The position numbers and the translations under genes are program-made. The notes beneath the pieces are model-generated. The model was not told where the DNA came from. It searched no databases and saw only the letters and a list, made by a program, of their open reading frames with translations. A stretch of 50,921 nt of DNA from contig CAJUQO010000021.1 of NCBI GenBank assembly GCA_910588295.1, positions 1 to 50,921 on the forward strand, in the 5' to 3' direction. The stretch is from an uncultured Lachnospiraceae bacterium. GTDB taxonomy: Bacteria > Bacillota > Clostridia > Lachnospirales > Lachnospiraceae. Of the stretch, positions 1 through 8,145 are shown in pieces. Each line of letters begins with the position of its first letter. Position 1 is the first letter of the stretch.

Positions 1-139
1 AAAATGCTTATAAAACTGCCGAAAATAAAGGATTTCTAGATATGTTTCCTTTGTATCCACACCACACATTCTGTGTGTTCTGAATGCGAAAACATATCGA
101 AGGACACGACCTCATTGTAGCACGTTTCCTCTCTTTTGT

Positions 140-179
140 AGAGAAAAAGACCGAAAAAAGATACTGCTTTTTCCGGTCT
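140..179 (-). terminator. Intrinsic terminator of the ABC exporter operon
   Basis: Read on the minus strand, a 13-bp stem (148-160 with 167-179, one G-T wobble, six-base loop) is followed by TTTTCTC. It lies about 70 bases past the stop of the last exporter gene. I see no gene in bases 1-139, only a small ACACA/TGTGT hairpin near 65-80. Confidence 0.75.
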
Positions 180-185
180 GTAAAG

Positions 186-246
186 TCTTATGCTCATGGG
201 CACTGTGATTTGCCGTCGTTGTTGCCCGTATGTGCCCGCGGATATC
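186..246. repeat. Partial copy (A) of a ~95-bp interspersed repeat
   Basis: The stretch GCCCGTATGTGCCCGCGG and its left flank match the left half of the full copy at 4438-4534 in the same orientation. About 28 of 34 bases are identical by eye across the core, weakening toward the end. It sits between the terminator and the stop codon of the first gene. Copies A and B thus flank the whole MarR/ABC operon. No transposase is nearby. Confidence 0.55.
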
Positions 247-251
247 ATCTG

Positions 252-2183
252 TCACGTATTCACGATCTTCCCCGTATACAGCTGATAATATTTCCCTTTC
301 TCCTCGATCAATTCCTCATGGCTGCCCCGCTCGATGATCCGTCCCTGTTCCAGAACCATGATGCAGTCGCTGTTTCGTATCGTGGATAATCTATGAGCGA
401 TCACAAAAGTGGTGCGTCCCTTCATCAGCTTATCCATACCCTCCTGCACGATCCGCTCCGTGCGGGTGTCGATGGAGCTTGTGGCTTCATCCAATATCAG
501 CACCGGCGGGTCGGCCACCGCGGCCCTGGCAATAGCCAGAAGCTGCCGCTGACCCTGGCTTAAGTTGGCCCCGTCCCCGGTGAGCACCGTGTCATAGCCC
601 TGGGGCAGACGCCGGATAAAGCCGTCCGCATTGGCCAGCCGGGCCGCCGCATAGACCTCCTCGTCGGTGGCGTCCAGTTTCCCATAACGGATATTTTCCA
701 TGACTGTATTGGTAAAAAGATGGGTGTCCTGCAACACGATTCCCAGGGAACGGCGCAGATCACTCTTTCTGATCTTATTGATATTGATGCCGTCGTAACG
801 GATCTTACCGTCCTGGATATCGTAAAACCGGTTGATCAGATTCGTGATCGTAGTCTTGCCCGCGCCTGTGGAACCCACAAAGGCGATCTTCTGTCCCGGC
901 GTGGCAAAAAGATCCACATTGTGGAGCACGATCTTATCCGGATTATATCCGAAATCCACGTCGTCAAATACCACATCTCCGGTAAGCTCCACATAGTCCG
1001 TGCCGCTTCCGTCGGTATGGGTATGCTTCCAGGCCCAGAGTCCCGTCCGTTTCTCTGATTCCGCGAGCTTTCCGTCCTTATCCCGCACCGCGTTCACCAG
1101 CGTGACGTAACCATTGTCCACCTCCGGCTCCTCATCCAGCAGAGTAAACACCCTGTCTGCCCCGGCCAAGGCCATGACAATGCTGTTGAGCTGCTGGCTG
1201 ATCTGGTTGATCGGCATATTGAAGCTCTTATTGAAGGTGAGAAAACTGGCCAGCCCGCCCAGGGTAAATCCCCACATATGATTCAGCGCCATAGCGCCGC
1301 CCACCATGGCGATCAGCACATAACTGATGTTGCCGATCTGGGCGTTGACGGGCATCAGTATATTGGCAAAGGTATTGGCGTTCTTTGAACTGTCAAAAAG
1401 CCTGTCGTTCATTTCATTGAAGGCACGGATGCTCTCTTCTTCATGGCAGAACACCTTCACCACTTTCTGGCCCTCCATAGTCTCCTCAATAAACCCGTTG
1501 ACTTTACCCAGATCCTTCTGCTGGGCCATAAAATAGCGGCTGCTGTTTCCGGCCAGCCTGCCGGTACAGACAAGCATCACGCCCACCATGACCAGAGTCA
1601 GCCCTGTAAGGGGCAGGTTGAGCACGATCATACAGTACAGTACACTGACAATGGTCACCAGGCTGTTGACAAACTGGGGGATACTCTGGCTGACCATCTG
1701 GCGCAGCGTATCGATGTCGTTGGTATAAATCGACATGATATCGCCGTGGGCGTGGGTGTCGAAATACCGGATCGGCAGGGTCTGCATGTGGGTGAACAGG
1801 TCATCCCGCAGCGACCGCAGCGTACCCTGGGTGACATAGATCATGATCTGGTTGTAAATAAACGACGATGCTACACCCAAAGCGTAAAAACAGGCCACCC
1901 GGCCGATCGCCGCCCCCAGGGGGCCGAAATCCGGCTGCTCCTGGCCCAGCATGGGCATGATATAATCGTCGATCAGCGTCTGCATGAACATGGTGCCCTG
2001 CACGTTGGCCAGCACGCCGACAAAGATCAGTACCACCACCACGGCCATCTGCAGGCCGTAAAGCTTCATCAGATAACCGAACACCCGCCCGAGAGTCCTG
2101 CCCGGGTGCTCCAGCCTCGGCTTGGGGCCCATATTCCTTCTGCCCCCCGGCCCTTTTAGCTTTCTTGCTTTTTCTTCCGCCAT
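252..2183 (-). CDS. ABC exporter half-transporter, catalytic subunit of a heterodimer
   Basis: This 643-residue protein has a six-helix ABC exporter membrane domain (about 35-330) followed by a nucleotide-binding domain. Walker A is GSTGAGKTT, the signature is LSQGQRQ, and Walker B with the catalytic glutamate is LILDEATSSID. An insertion of about 30 residues precedes the first strand of the ATPase domain. The partner gene is degenerate at its own ATP site, the pattern known from heterodimeric exporters such as BmrCD, LmrCD and TM287/288. The start ATG shares one base with the stop of the upstream gene (TGATG), so translation is probably coupled. The likely role is multidrug or lipid/peptide export; the substrate is unknown. 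Confidence 0.9.
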   Translation of the reverse strand: MAEEKARKLKGPGGRRNMGPKPRLEHPGRTLGRVFGYLMKLYGLQMAVVVVLIFVGVLANVQGTMFMQTLIDDYIMPMLGQEQPDFGPLGAAIGRVACFYALGVASSFIYNQIMIYVTQGTLRSLRDDLFTHMQTLPIRYFDTHAHGDIMSIYTNDIDTLRQMVSQSIPQFVNSLVTIVSVLYCMIVLNLPLTGLTLVMVGVMLVCTGRLAGNSSRYFMAQQKDLGKVNGFIEETMEGQKVVKVFCHEEESIRAFNEMNDRLFDSSKNANTFANILMPVNAQIGNISYVLIAMVGGAMALNHMWGFTLGGLASFLTFNKSFNMPINQISQQLNSIVMALAGADRVFTLLDEEPEVDNGYVTLVNAVRDKDGKLAESEKRTGLWAWKHTHTDGSGTDYVELTGDVVFDDVDFGYNPDKIVLHNVDLFATPGQKIAFVGSTGAGKTTITNLINRFYDIQDGKIRYDGININKIRKSDLRRSLGIVLQDTHLFTNTVMENIRYGKLDATDEEVYAAARLANADGFIRRLPQGYDTVLTGDGANLSQGQRQLLAIARAAVADPPVLILDEATSSIDTRTERIVQEGMDKLMKGRTTFVIAHRLSTIRNSDCIMVLEQGRIIERGSHEELIEEKGKYYQLYTGKIVNT

Positions 2184-3931
2184 CAGTTGTCACCTCCCTC
2201 ATCAAAATCACCGGAACCGGTATTCTGGGATTCATATACGTCACGATAAATCTCATTGCCCGCCAGCAGCTCCTCGTGGGTGCCGAAGCCGTGGATCTGC
2301 CCGTCTTCCATGACGATGATCCTGTCCGCGTCCTGCACGCTGGAGATACGCTGGGCAATGATCAGTTTCGTCGTACCCGGGATAGCCGTGGCAAAGGCCT
2401 TCCGGATTCGGCTGTCCGTGGCCGTGTCAACGGCGCTGGTACTGTCGTCAAGGATCAGTATCTTCGGCTTTTTCAGCAGCGCCCGGGCAATACAGAGCCT
2501 CTGCTTCTGCCCGCCGGACACATTCGTACCGCCCTGCTCAATATACGTATTGTATTTATCCGGAAACTGCTCGATAAACTCGTCGGCACAGGCCATGCGG
2601 CAGGCCTCACGGCATTCCTCCTCTGTGGCCTCCTTATTGCCCCAGCGCAGGTTTTCCAGGATCGTGCCGGAAAACAGCACGTTTTTCTGCAATACCACCG
2701 CCACATGATTTCTCAGCGTCTCCAGATCATAGCCGCGCACATCCTTACCGCCCACATAGACCGTGCCCTCTGTCACGTCATAGAGGCGGCTGATCAGATT
2801 GACCAGGCTGGATTTGGCGGAACCGGTGCCGCCGATGATCCCGACGGTCTCCCCGGCGCGGATATCCAGGTTGATATCCTGCAGCACGGCATCCCCGCTG
2901 CCCTTTTTATAGGAAAAGGCCACATGGTCAAAGCGGATGCTTCCGTCCGGCACATCGTAATCCGGTTTTTCCGGGTTTGTGAGATCCGGCTCCTCACTGA
3001 GCACCTCGCAAATACGTTTGGCGCTGGCCCCGCTCATGGTGATCATCACAAACACCATGGAGAGCATCATCAGGCTCATCAATATATTCATACAGTAGGT
3101 CATCAGGCTCATCAGATCGCCGGTGGTCATATCGCCCACCACGATCATTTTTGCTCCCAGCCAGCTGATCAGGATGATACAGGTATAGACGGTAAACTGC
3201 ATCAGAGGCATATTAGCCACCACAATACGCTCCGCTTTCAGGAACATCCGGTAAACATTTTCGCTGGCTTTCTGAAAACGGGTCTGCTCGTATTCCTCGC
3301 GGACATAGGCCTTCACCACCCGGATCGAGGACACATTCTCCTGGACACTGGCATTTAAATCGTCGTATTTGCGGAAACACTGTTCAAAATACCGGGCGGC
3401 CCTGGGAATCATAATGGCCAGGGCGCAGCCTAAAAATGCCACCGCGATCAGATAAACCGAGGCCAGGCGGGCATTGATGTAAAATGCCATACACATGGCA
3501 ATGATCAGGCTGGAGGGCGCGCGGGTAAACATCCGCAGAATCATCTGGTAGGCATTCTGCATATTCGTCACATCCGTCGTCATACGGGTCACCAGCCCCG
3601 CCGTACTGTATTTGTCGATATTGGAAAAAGAAAATCTCTGGATATTCTCAAACATGGCTTTCCGCAGATTCCTGGCAAAGCCCGCAGATGCCTCCGCGCC
3701 AAATTTTCCGCCGAGAATACCAGTCAGCAGACAGCCAAAGGCCGTCAGCACCATCCAACCGCCCATCACAAATATGTGGCGCATATCCCCGGTATTGACT
3801 CCCTCGTCAATGATGGAAGCCATCATCAGGGGAATGATCATCTCAAGGATCACCTCAAGAACCATACAGACCGGCGTCAAGATGGACACCCATTTGAACT
3901 CTTTGATCTGAGCCGCAAGGGTTTTCAGCAT
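2183..3931 (-). CDS. ABC exporter half-transporter, degenerate-site subunit
   Basis: This 582-residue protein has an N-terminal six-helix membrane domain and a C-terminal ATPase domain. Walker A reads GGTGSAKSS, with alanine in place of the last glycine. Walker B reads ILILDDSTSAVD, with aspartate where the catalytic glutamate is expected. The signature VSGGQKQRL is intact. This fits the non-catalytic half of a heterodimeric exporter with the following gene. It starts five bases after the MarR-family gene ends, so the three genes form one operon read leftward. Drug export under MarR control is the usual arrangement; the substrate is not shown by sequence. Confidence 0.9.
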   Translation of the reverse strand: MLKTLAAQIKEFKWVSILTPVCMVLEVILEMIIPLMMASIIDEGVNTGDMRHIFVMGGWMVLTAFGCLLTGILGGKFGAEASAGFARNLRKAMFENIQRFSFSNIDKYSTAGLVTRMTTDVTNMQNAYQMILRMFTRAPSSLIIAMCMAFYINARLASVYLIAVAFLGCALAIMIPRAARYFEQCFRKYDDLNASVQENVSSIRVVKAYVREEYEQTRFQKASENVYRMFLKAERIVVANMPLMQFTVYTCIILISWLGAKMIVVGDMTTGDLMSLMTYCMNILMSLMMLSMVFVMITMSGASAKRICEVLSEEPDLTNPEKPDYDVPDGSIRFDHVAFSYKKGSGDAVLQDINLDIRAGETVGIIGGTGSAKSSLVNLISRLYDVTEGTVYVGGKDVRGYDLETLRNHVAVVLQKNVLFSGTILENLRWGNKEATEEECREACRMACADEFIEQFPDKYNTYIEQGGTNVSGGQKQRLCIARALLKKPKILILDDSTSAVDTATDSRIRKAFATAIPGTTKLIIAQRISSVQDADRIIVMEDGQIHGFGTHEELLAGNEIYRDVYESQNTGSGDFDEGGDN

Positions 3932-3935
3932 ACTA

Positions 3936-4412
3936 TCACTCCTTTACATTCTGTTTGATTGTATTTATAACACGGAGAAAAGTACGGATCTCCTCATCCG
4001 TGATATTTTTCAGCATATGGTCATTCTTTTCCAGGACACGGCTGTGCATCTTTTCCGCAAATGCCCGGCCCCTGTCCGTCAGAATCAGCCTTTTCAGCCT
4101 AGCGTCCCGCATCACACTCACCCGGGCCAGGTAGCCTTTCTGCTCCATCAGTTTGATGACCGCGGACACCGTGGATTTCGTTATGGAAAATTCCCGCTCG
4201 ATGTCTTTTTGGAATACCTCGCGGCTTCCATTCTGAGCCAGATACATGACGATCCATCCATTAGTCACCGTGAGCTCGTCAAAGCCCGCGGCCCTTCCGT
4301 CCGCCAGCATGGCCCGGCACAGCACATTATCCAGATCATGAATGATTTTTCCCAACAGCGGTTTCCCTTTAAAAAACAGAGCGTCATAGCCATATGTCTC
4401 CTCCGGCTCCAT
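3936..4412 (-). CDS. MarR-family transcriptional regulator
   Basis: This 158-residue protein has a winged helix-turn-helix core (about 50-115). Residues typical of MarR proteins include the segment after FQKDIEREFSITKSTVSAVI and the wing region with RDARLKR. I chose the ATG at 4412 because AAAGGAGG lies nine bases upstream; a GTG at 4436 would place that site inside the gene. It is the first gene of the exporter operon and probably represses it in response to a ligand. A candidate operator overlaps the promoter just upstream. Confidence 0.88.
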   Translation of the reverse strand: MEPEETYGYDALFFKGKPLLGKIIHDLDNVLCRAMLADGRAAGFDELTVTNGWIVMYLAQNGSREVFQKDIEREFSITKSTVSAVIKLMEQKGYLARVSVMRDARLKRLILTDRGRAFAEKMHSRVLEKNDHMLKNITDEEIRTFLRVINTIKQNVKE

Positions 4413-4437
4413 CCTTTTACACCTCCTTTTAGCCACT

Positions 4438-4471
4438 GTTATACTCGCGAACGTTAGGAATTGCCAACGTT
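4438..4471 (-). promoter_or_regulatory. Promoter and candidate MarR operator of the exporter operon
   Basis: On the minus strand TTGGCA (4462-4467) and TATAAC (4438-4443) are 18 bases apart. The near-palindrome CGTTAGGAATTGCCAACG (4452-4469) overlaps the -35 box, and 9 of 11 base pairs match when it is extended by two bases each side. MarR proteins usually bind such palindromes of 16-22 bp. The whole site lies inside repeat copy B. Confidence 0.55.
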
Positions 4472-4534
4472 ATCGCCCGTATATGCCCGCGAGCGCCAGT
4501 AAATCTGGAAAACACTTGTGTTCGCGGGTATAAC
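4438..4534. repeat. Full copy (B) of a ~95-bp interspersed repeat with inverted ends
   Basis: The ends GTTATACTCGCGAACG (4438-4453) and TGTTCGCGGGTATAAC (4519-4534) are inverted repeats matching at 14 of 16 positions. The reverse complement aligns along almost its full length with copy C at 43588-43682, sharing for example TATACCCGCGAAC and CTATACGG/ATATACGG blocks. The left half matches copy A. It resembles a small non-autonomous element of MITE type. No clear target duplication is visible. Confidence 0.6.
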
Positions 4535-4543
4535 TGCGTCTGC

Positions 4544-4633
4544 TATACTGCGCGCTGTTATCATTGGCAGTACGCTGTGCAGTATATACTCCACGCCGCC
4601 ATGGCTTTAACTGTGAATCTTTGAGGCGTGGAG
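4544..4633. repeat. Two consecutive inverted repeats in the MarR/TetR gap
   Basis: TATACTGC (4544-4551) pairs with GCAGTATA (4579-4586), and CTCCACGCC (4589-4597) pairs with GGCGTGGAG (4625-4633). Both stems are perfect. The gap 4413-4795 between divergent MarR and TetR genes holds repeat B, these two structures and the TetR control region. I see no coding sequence in it. Confidence 0.6.
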
Positions 4634-4743
4634 CATAAATTGTTTGATGTCGAACTATATTATACGGCTTATGGAAAGTATGTCAACAGAGATTTTCGGT
4701 ATTCACACTTTTTTCACTTTTTCCAAAAGGGGCTTCTCAAAAA

Positions 4744-4782
4744 CGGTCAACAGGATATAATGGATATTGACCGAACCGGTCA
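4744..4782 (+). promoter_or_regulatory. TetR gene -10 box flanked by a palindromic operator
   Basis: TATAAT lies at 4756-4761 with no good -35 box. Immediately downstream is the perfect palindrome TGACCG-AAC-CGGTCA (4768-4782). A further half-site CGGTCA lies upstream at 4744-4749. Half-sites therefore sit on both sides of the -10 box, a layout expected for autorepression by the TetR protein encoded just downstream. Confidence 0.65.
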
Positions 4783-4795
4783 GCGGAGGCAACGT

Positions 4796-5410
4796 ATGAA
4801 CGAGAAATTTTATTCCCTATCGGAGGAAAAACAGACACGGATTATCAACGGGGGATTCCGGGTTTTTTCTAAAAATTCTTACAAAAAAAGCCCCATGCAG
4901 GAGATCGCCGACTGCGCCGGGATCAGCAAATCCCTGCTGTTCCACTATTTTCATAATAAAAAAGAGCTTTACCTTTTTCTGTGGAACCGGGCTGCCGACA
5001 TTACCATGGAATATCTTACAGCCTATGGCTGTTACGAGCCCGGCGATCTGTTTGACATGATGGAGCGTGGCATGAGGGCCAAAATACATGTTATGCAGAT
5101 CTACCCCGATATGACCGCTTTTGCCATCAGGGCTTTTTATGAGACAAACGCGGAGATCAGTGAAAGAATACAGAAAAGCTATCAGGAACATTTTGAACGC
5201 AAGGCCAGGAATGCCCTGGCCCAGGTAGATCCCGACGATTTCATCCCCGGCCTGGATCTGGCCATGATGTACCGGGAAATGTATCTGGCCTCCGAGGGCT
5301 ATCTCTGGGAGATCCAGCAGCGGAGCGGCTGTTTTGACGCCGATATATTGGAAAAGGATTTTGAAGAAATGCTGGTTTTCTGGAAAAATATTTATCTTCG
5401 GAAGAAATGA
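4796..5410 (+). CDS. TetR/AcrR-family transcriptional regulator
   Basis: This 204-residue protein has the N-terminal helix-turn-helix of the family (about 8-55), with MQEIADCAGISKSLLFHYF and the following NKKELYLFLW. The C-terminal ligand domain is divergent. The ATG at 4796 is preceded by GGAGG six bases upstream; a longer reading from 4628 would run through the promoter and operator. It lies upstream of and on the same strand as a two-gene ABC-2 exporter, which it probably controls together with itself. Confidence 0.88.
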   Translation: MNEKFYSLSEEKQTRIINGGFRVFSKNSYKKSPMQEIADCAGISKSLLFHYFHNKKELYLFLWNRAADITMEYLTAYGCYEPGDLFDMMERGMRAKIHVMQIYPDMTAFAIRAFYETNAEISERIQKSYQEHFERKARNALAQVDPDDFIPGLDLAMMYREMYLASEGYLWEIQQRSGCFDADILEKDFEEMLVFWKNIYLRKK

Positions 5411-5450
5411 TCGGCTGGATTCACTCTTGGCAAAATGCAAGCATTCTTAC

Positions 5451-5498
5451 GGACTTTGCCCTAAAGGACTAGCTTCGCGTCGCATGACTGCAAAGTCC
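5451..5498. repeat. Palindromic element between tetR and the ABC-2 exporter
   Basis: GGACTTTGC (5451-5459) pairs with GCAAAGTCC (5490-5498) around a 30-base loop containing AGCTTCGCGTCGCATGA, itself partly self-complementary. It has no U-tract, so it is not a standard terminator. It resembles a REP-type interspersed palindrome, although no second copy is visible in this window. Nothing else is recognised in 5411-5539. Confidence 0.5.
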
Positions 5499-5539
5499 TG
5501 GGCAGAACTGTTACTAAATCCTTAAGGAGGAACTACAGT

Positions 5540-6406
5540 ATGAACGCTATACAGACAGACTCCCTCACCAAATACTATGGAAAATCCCGGGGAATCACCG
5601 ATGTCAGCCTGACCGTCGGCGAGGGGGATTTCTTCGGCTTCATCGGGCCGAACGGGGCGGGGAAAAGCACCACGATCCGCATACTGCTGGGGCTGATCGC
5701 TCCCACAGCGGGCAGCGCGGAGATCTTTGGAAAGGATATCCGAAGACAAAAGGAGGCCATTCTCTCCGAAATCGGCTACATGCCCTCCGAGGCCTCCTTC
5801 TACCCCCATATGCGGGTGCGGGAGGTCATAAAGCTCTCCGCCGATCTGCGGAAAAGGGACTGCAAAAAAGAAGCCGCGGCGCTCTGCGACCGTCTCTCCC
5901 TGGACACGGAAAAACGAGTTCGGGAACTGTCCCTGGGCAACCGCAAAAAAGTTTCCATCGTCTGCGCCCTGCAGCATGATCCCAGGCTCTGTATACTGGA
6001 TGAGCCCACCAGCGGTCTCGACCCTCTGATGCAGCGGGAATTCTTTTCTCTGCTGAAGGAACGCAACGCCGCCGGAACTACGATCTTCCTGTCCTCCCAC
6101 GTGCTCTCGGAGGTACAGCGTCACTGCCGACACGCCGCCGTCATCCGCGGCGGCCGCCTATTGCTCTCGGACAGTATTGAAAACCTGGGGCACACCGACG
6201 CCAAACGCGTGACCATAAAGGGCATCGGCGAACCGCCGGTTCTGGAGAATATAAAAAATATGACAACGGACGGCGACACGGTCTCATTCCTGTATCGCGG
6301 AGACACAAAGGCGCTCTTAGCCGCCCTCGCCGCTCTCCCGCTTACGGATGTGACTATCGCAGACCCGGGTCTGGAAGAGATCTTTATGCATTATTATGAT
6401 GAATAA
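5540..6406 (+). CDS. ABC-2 type exporter, ATP-binding protein
   Basis: This 288-residue ATPase belongs to the CcmA/NatA group. Walker A is GPNGAGKSTT, the signature region reads LSLGNRKKVSIV, and Walker B is LCILDEPTSGLDP, followed by the H-loop SSHVLSE. The C-terminal 80 residues form the small accessory domain usual in this group. AAGGAGG lies about 10 bases before the ATG. It is followed by its membrane partner and preceded by the TetR gene. The substrate is unknown; antibiotic or ion extrusion would be typical. Confidence 0.9.
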   Translation: MNAIQTDSLTKYYGKSRGITDVSLTVGEGDFFGFIGPNGAGKSTTIRILLGLIAPTAGSAEIFGKDIRRQKEAILSEIGYMPSEASFYPHMRVREVIKLSADLRKRDCKKEAAALCDRLSLDTEKRVRELSLGNRKKVSIVCALQHDPRLCILDEPTSGLDPLMQREFFSLLKERNAAGTTIFLSSHVLSEVQRHCRHAAVIRGGRLLLSDSIENLGHTDAKRVTIKGIGEPPVLENIKNMTTDGDTVSFLYRGDTKALLAALAALPLTDVTIADPGLEEIFMHYYDE

Positions 6407-6462
6407 TTTTATGATGTTTATGGCCGCTTTTGCACATATCTGATCATGAGGAGGCAATTACC

Positions 6463-7248
6463 ATGACTATATTTAGACACGAATTACACCAGGGACGGAA
6501 CATGCTGCTTATCTGGAGCGGGATCATTGCCCTTATGCTGGGCGCCTGTATCGGGATCTACCCGGAGCTTGGGAAGGATATGGGGGATATCAGTGCGATG
6601 TTCGCCGACATGGGCGGTTTTTCCGCCGCCTTCGGCATGGATCGGATCAATTTCGGTGAATTTGTCGGATTTTTCGGCGTGGAGTGCGGCAATGTCCTGG
6701 GACTAGGCGGAGCCTTTTTCGCCGCTTTGCTTGGCATCTCGGCTCTCGCCAAAGAAGAAAAGGAGCATACGGCCGAATTTCTGCTGTCCCATCCGGTGAG
6801 CCGCAGCAATGTGGCGGCGCAAAAACTCATGGCCATGGCTGCGCAGATTCTCCTTTTAAACGTTATTTCCGTCGCTGTCACGGCCCTGTCCGTCCTGGCC
6901 ATCGGGGAATCGCCGGATACCAAAACTCTGGCCCTGCTGTTTGTCGCCTACCTGATCCTTCAGCTGGAGACCATGGCAATCTGCTTCGGCATCTCCGCCT
7001 TTTTAAGCAGCAACGGCCCCGGTATCGGCCTGGGAATAGCCGCCCTCTTCTATTTTCTGAATATCATAGCCAACCTGACCAAAAACGCTTCATTCCTGAA
7101 GTACATCACCCCCTTCGGCTACACCGAAGGGGCGGATATCATCGCCAACGGCAGTATAGACGTGAAATATCTGTCCGTGGGCCTGGTATTTACCCTTGCG
7201 GGGGTTCTGGCGGCCTTTTACCGGTATGGGCGCAAAGATATTGGCTGA
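6463..7248 (+). CDS. ABC-2 type exporter, membrane permease
   Basis: This 261-residue protein has about six hydrophobic segments and the ABC-2 layout. An N-terminal helix (IWSGIIALMLGACIGIY) is followed by a large external loop, then KEEKEHTAEFLLSHPVSR before the helical bundle, a segment typical of NatB/YhaP-like permeases. I chose the ATG at 6463, preceded by GAGGAGG, over an ATG at 6430 that lacks a binding site. It follows the ATPase gene by 56 bases and should form the exporter with it. Confidence 0.88.
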   Translation: MTIFRHELHQGRNMLLIWSGIIALMLGACIGIYPELGKDMGDISAMFADMGGFSAAFGMDRINFGEFVGFFGVECGNVLGLGGAFFAALLGISALAKEEKEHTAEFLLSHPVSRSNVAAQKLMAMAAQILLLNVISVAVTALSVLAIGESPDTKTLALLFVAYLILQLETMAICFGISAFLSSNGPGIGLGIAALFYFLNIIANLTKNASFLKYITPFGYTEGADIIANGSIDVKYLSVGLVFTLAGVLAAFYRYGRKDIG

Positions 7249-7265
7249 GGTATATATTGTCGGAG

Positions 7266-7991
7266 TCATTTTTTTGTAAATTCATACAACCCTATCCCCG
7301 CCGCCAGAGACAGATTCAGGGAATCAATATTGTCCGTGTGGCGGATGCGCACGCTCTGTCCCACAGAGGCAAACGCCGCGGGAAGCCCCGTGGCTTCGTT
7401 CCCGAAGATCAGGGAATACAGGAGCTCCCGCCGCCTCTCAAGCTCATCCAGCCCCTTCGATCCCTCCAGCATAAAGGGATACAGCTCTCTCTCCCCGGCA
7501 AATTCCGCCGCGTACGCCTCAAAGCTGTCATAATACCGGAAACGCAGCCGGAACAAAGAACCCATGGAGGCCCGGACGGTCCGGGGGTGGCAGATATGGG
7601 CCGCCGGACGGATCAGGGCCATATCGCAGACACCGAAGCCCACTGACGTGCGGATGATCGTGCCCAGATTCCCCATATCACTGGGGGAGACCAGGACAAT
7701 GTGGTTTGTCTCCCGCCTCAATGTTTCCTCATACTTGCGGAACACACCCGCCACAAGGCAATTTTCTTTATCGCGGATGCGGCCGATCACCCGGTCGGCC
7801 TGAGTACAGGGAATTCCCCGCGCCCGGCACAGCCGTTCCAGTTTTTCGCGTATACAGTCCGTGACCGCGGAATGGTACAGCACTTCCACCGCCCGCTCCG
7901 GCCTGTTTTCCAGCAGCTCAAAGGTTGGAAAGGGGCCAAAGCAATAAGAATGTCCTGCTTTATCATTATAGCGTTTATACTGCATCTCCAT
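7266..7991 (-). CDS. TrmH/SpoU-family RNA 2'-O-methyltransferase
   Basis: This 241-residue protein carries the three SpoU motifs: SPSDMGNLGTIIRTSVGFG (motif 1), IFGNEATGLP (motif 2) and IDSLNLSLAAGIGLYEF (motif 3). These form the trefoil knot that binds S-adenosylmethionine and methylates a ribose 2'-hydroxyl in tRNA or rRNA. The N-terminal 100 residues differ from the usual L30e-like domain, so the target RNA cannot be assigned. The ATG at 7991 has GGGAG seven bases upstream; a longer frame back to 8060 lacks such a site. It is convergent with the exporter genes. Confidence 0.85.
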   Translation of the reverse strand: MEMQYKRYNDKAGHSYCFGPFPTFELLENRPERAVEVLYHSAVTDCIREKLERLCRARGIPCTQADRVIGRIRDKENCLVAGVFRKYEETLRRETNHIVLVSPSDMGNLGTIIRTSVGFGVCDMALIRPAAHICHPRTVRASMGSLFRLRFRYYDSFEAYAAEFAGERELYPFMLEGSKGLDELERRRELLYSLIFGNEATGLPAAFASVGQSVRIRHTDNIDSLNLSLAAGIGLYEFTKK

Positions 7992-8096
7992 GTATATTCT
8001 CCCTTCCAGCCAAAGGCCTGTCAACGGCAGCTTTCCCGCATAGAGCGGCGCAAAAAACACCGATATCTTTTTTGCACATTACGGTATACAACACAA

Positions 8097-8133
8097 ATTC
8101 CAGTAAATATCTCTGTCGGATATCCACTGGAAT
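8097..8133 (-). terminator. Possible terminator of the lysozyme gene
   Basis: ATTCCAGT (8097-8104) pairs with ACTGGAAT (8126-8133), with an inner ATATC/GATAT pair. On the minus strand the stem is followed by the weak T-rich stretch TTGTGTTG. It lies 13 bases past the lysozyme stop codon. Confidence 0.4.
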
Positions 8134-8145
8134 CTGTGCACAGCG

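Noticed and set aside
1443..2159. Long open frame of 238 codons on the plus strand
   Set aside because: It lies antisense to the well-supported ABC exporter gene, is rich in His/Gln in the way antisense frames are, and has no ribosome site or family match.
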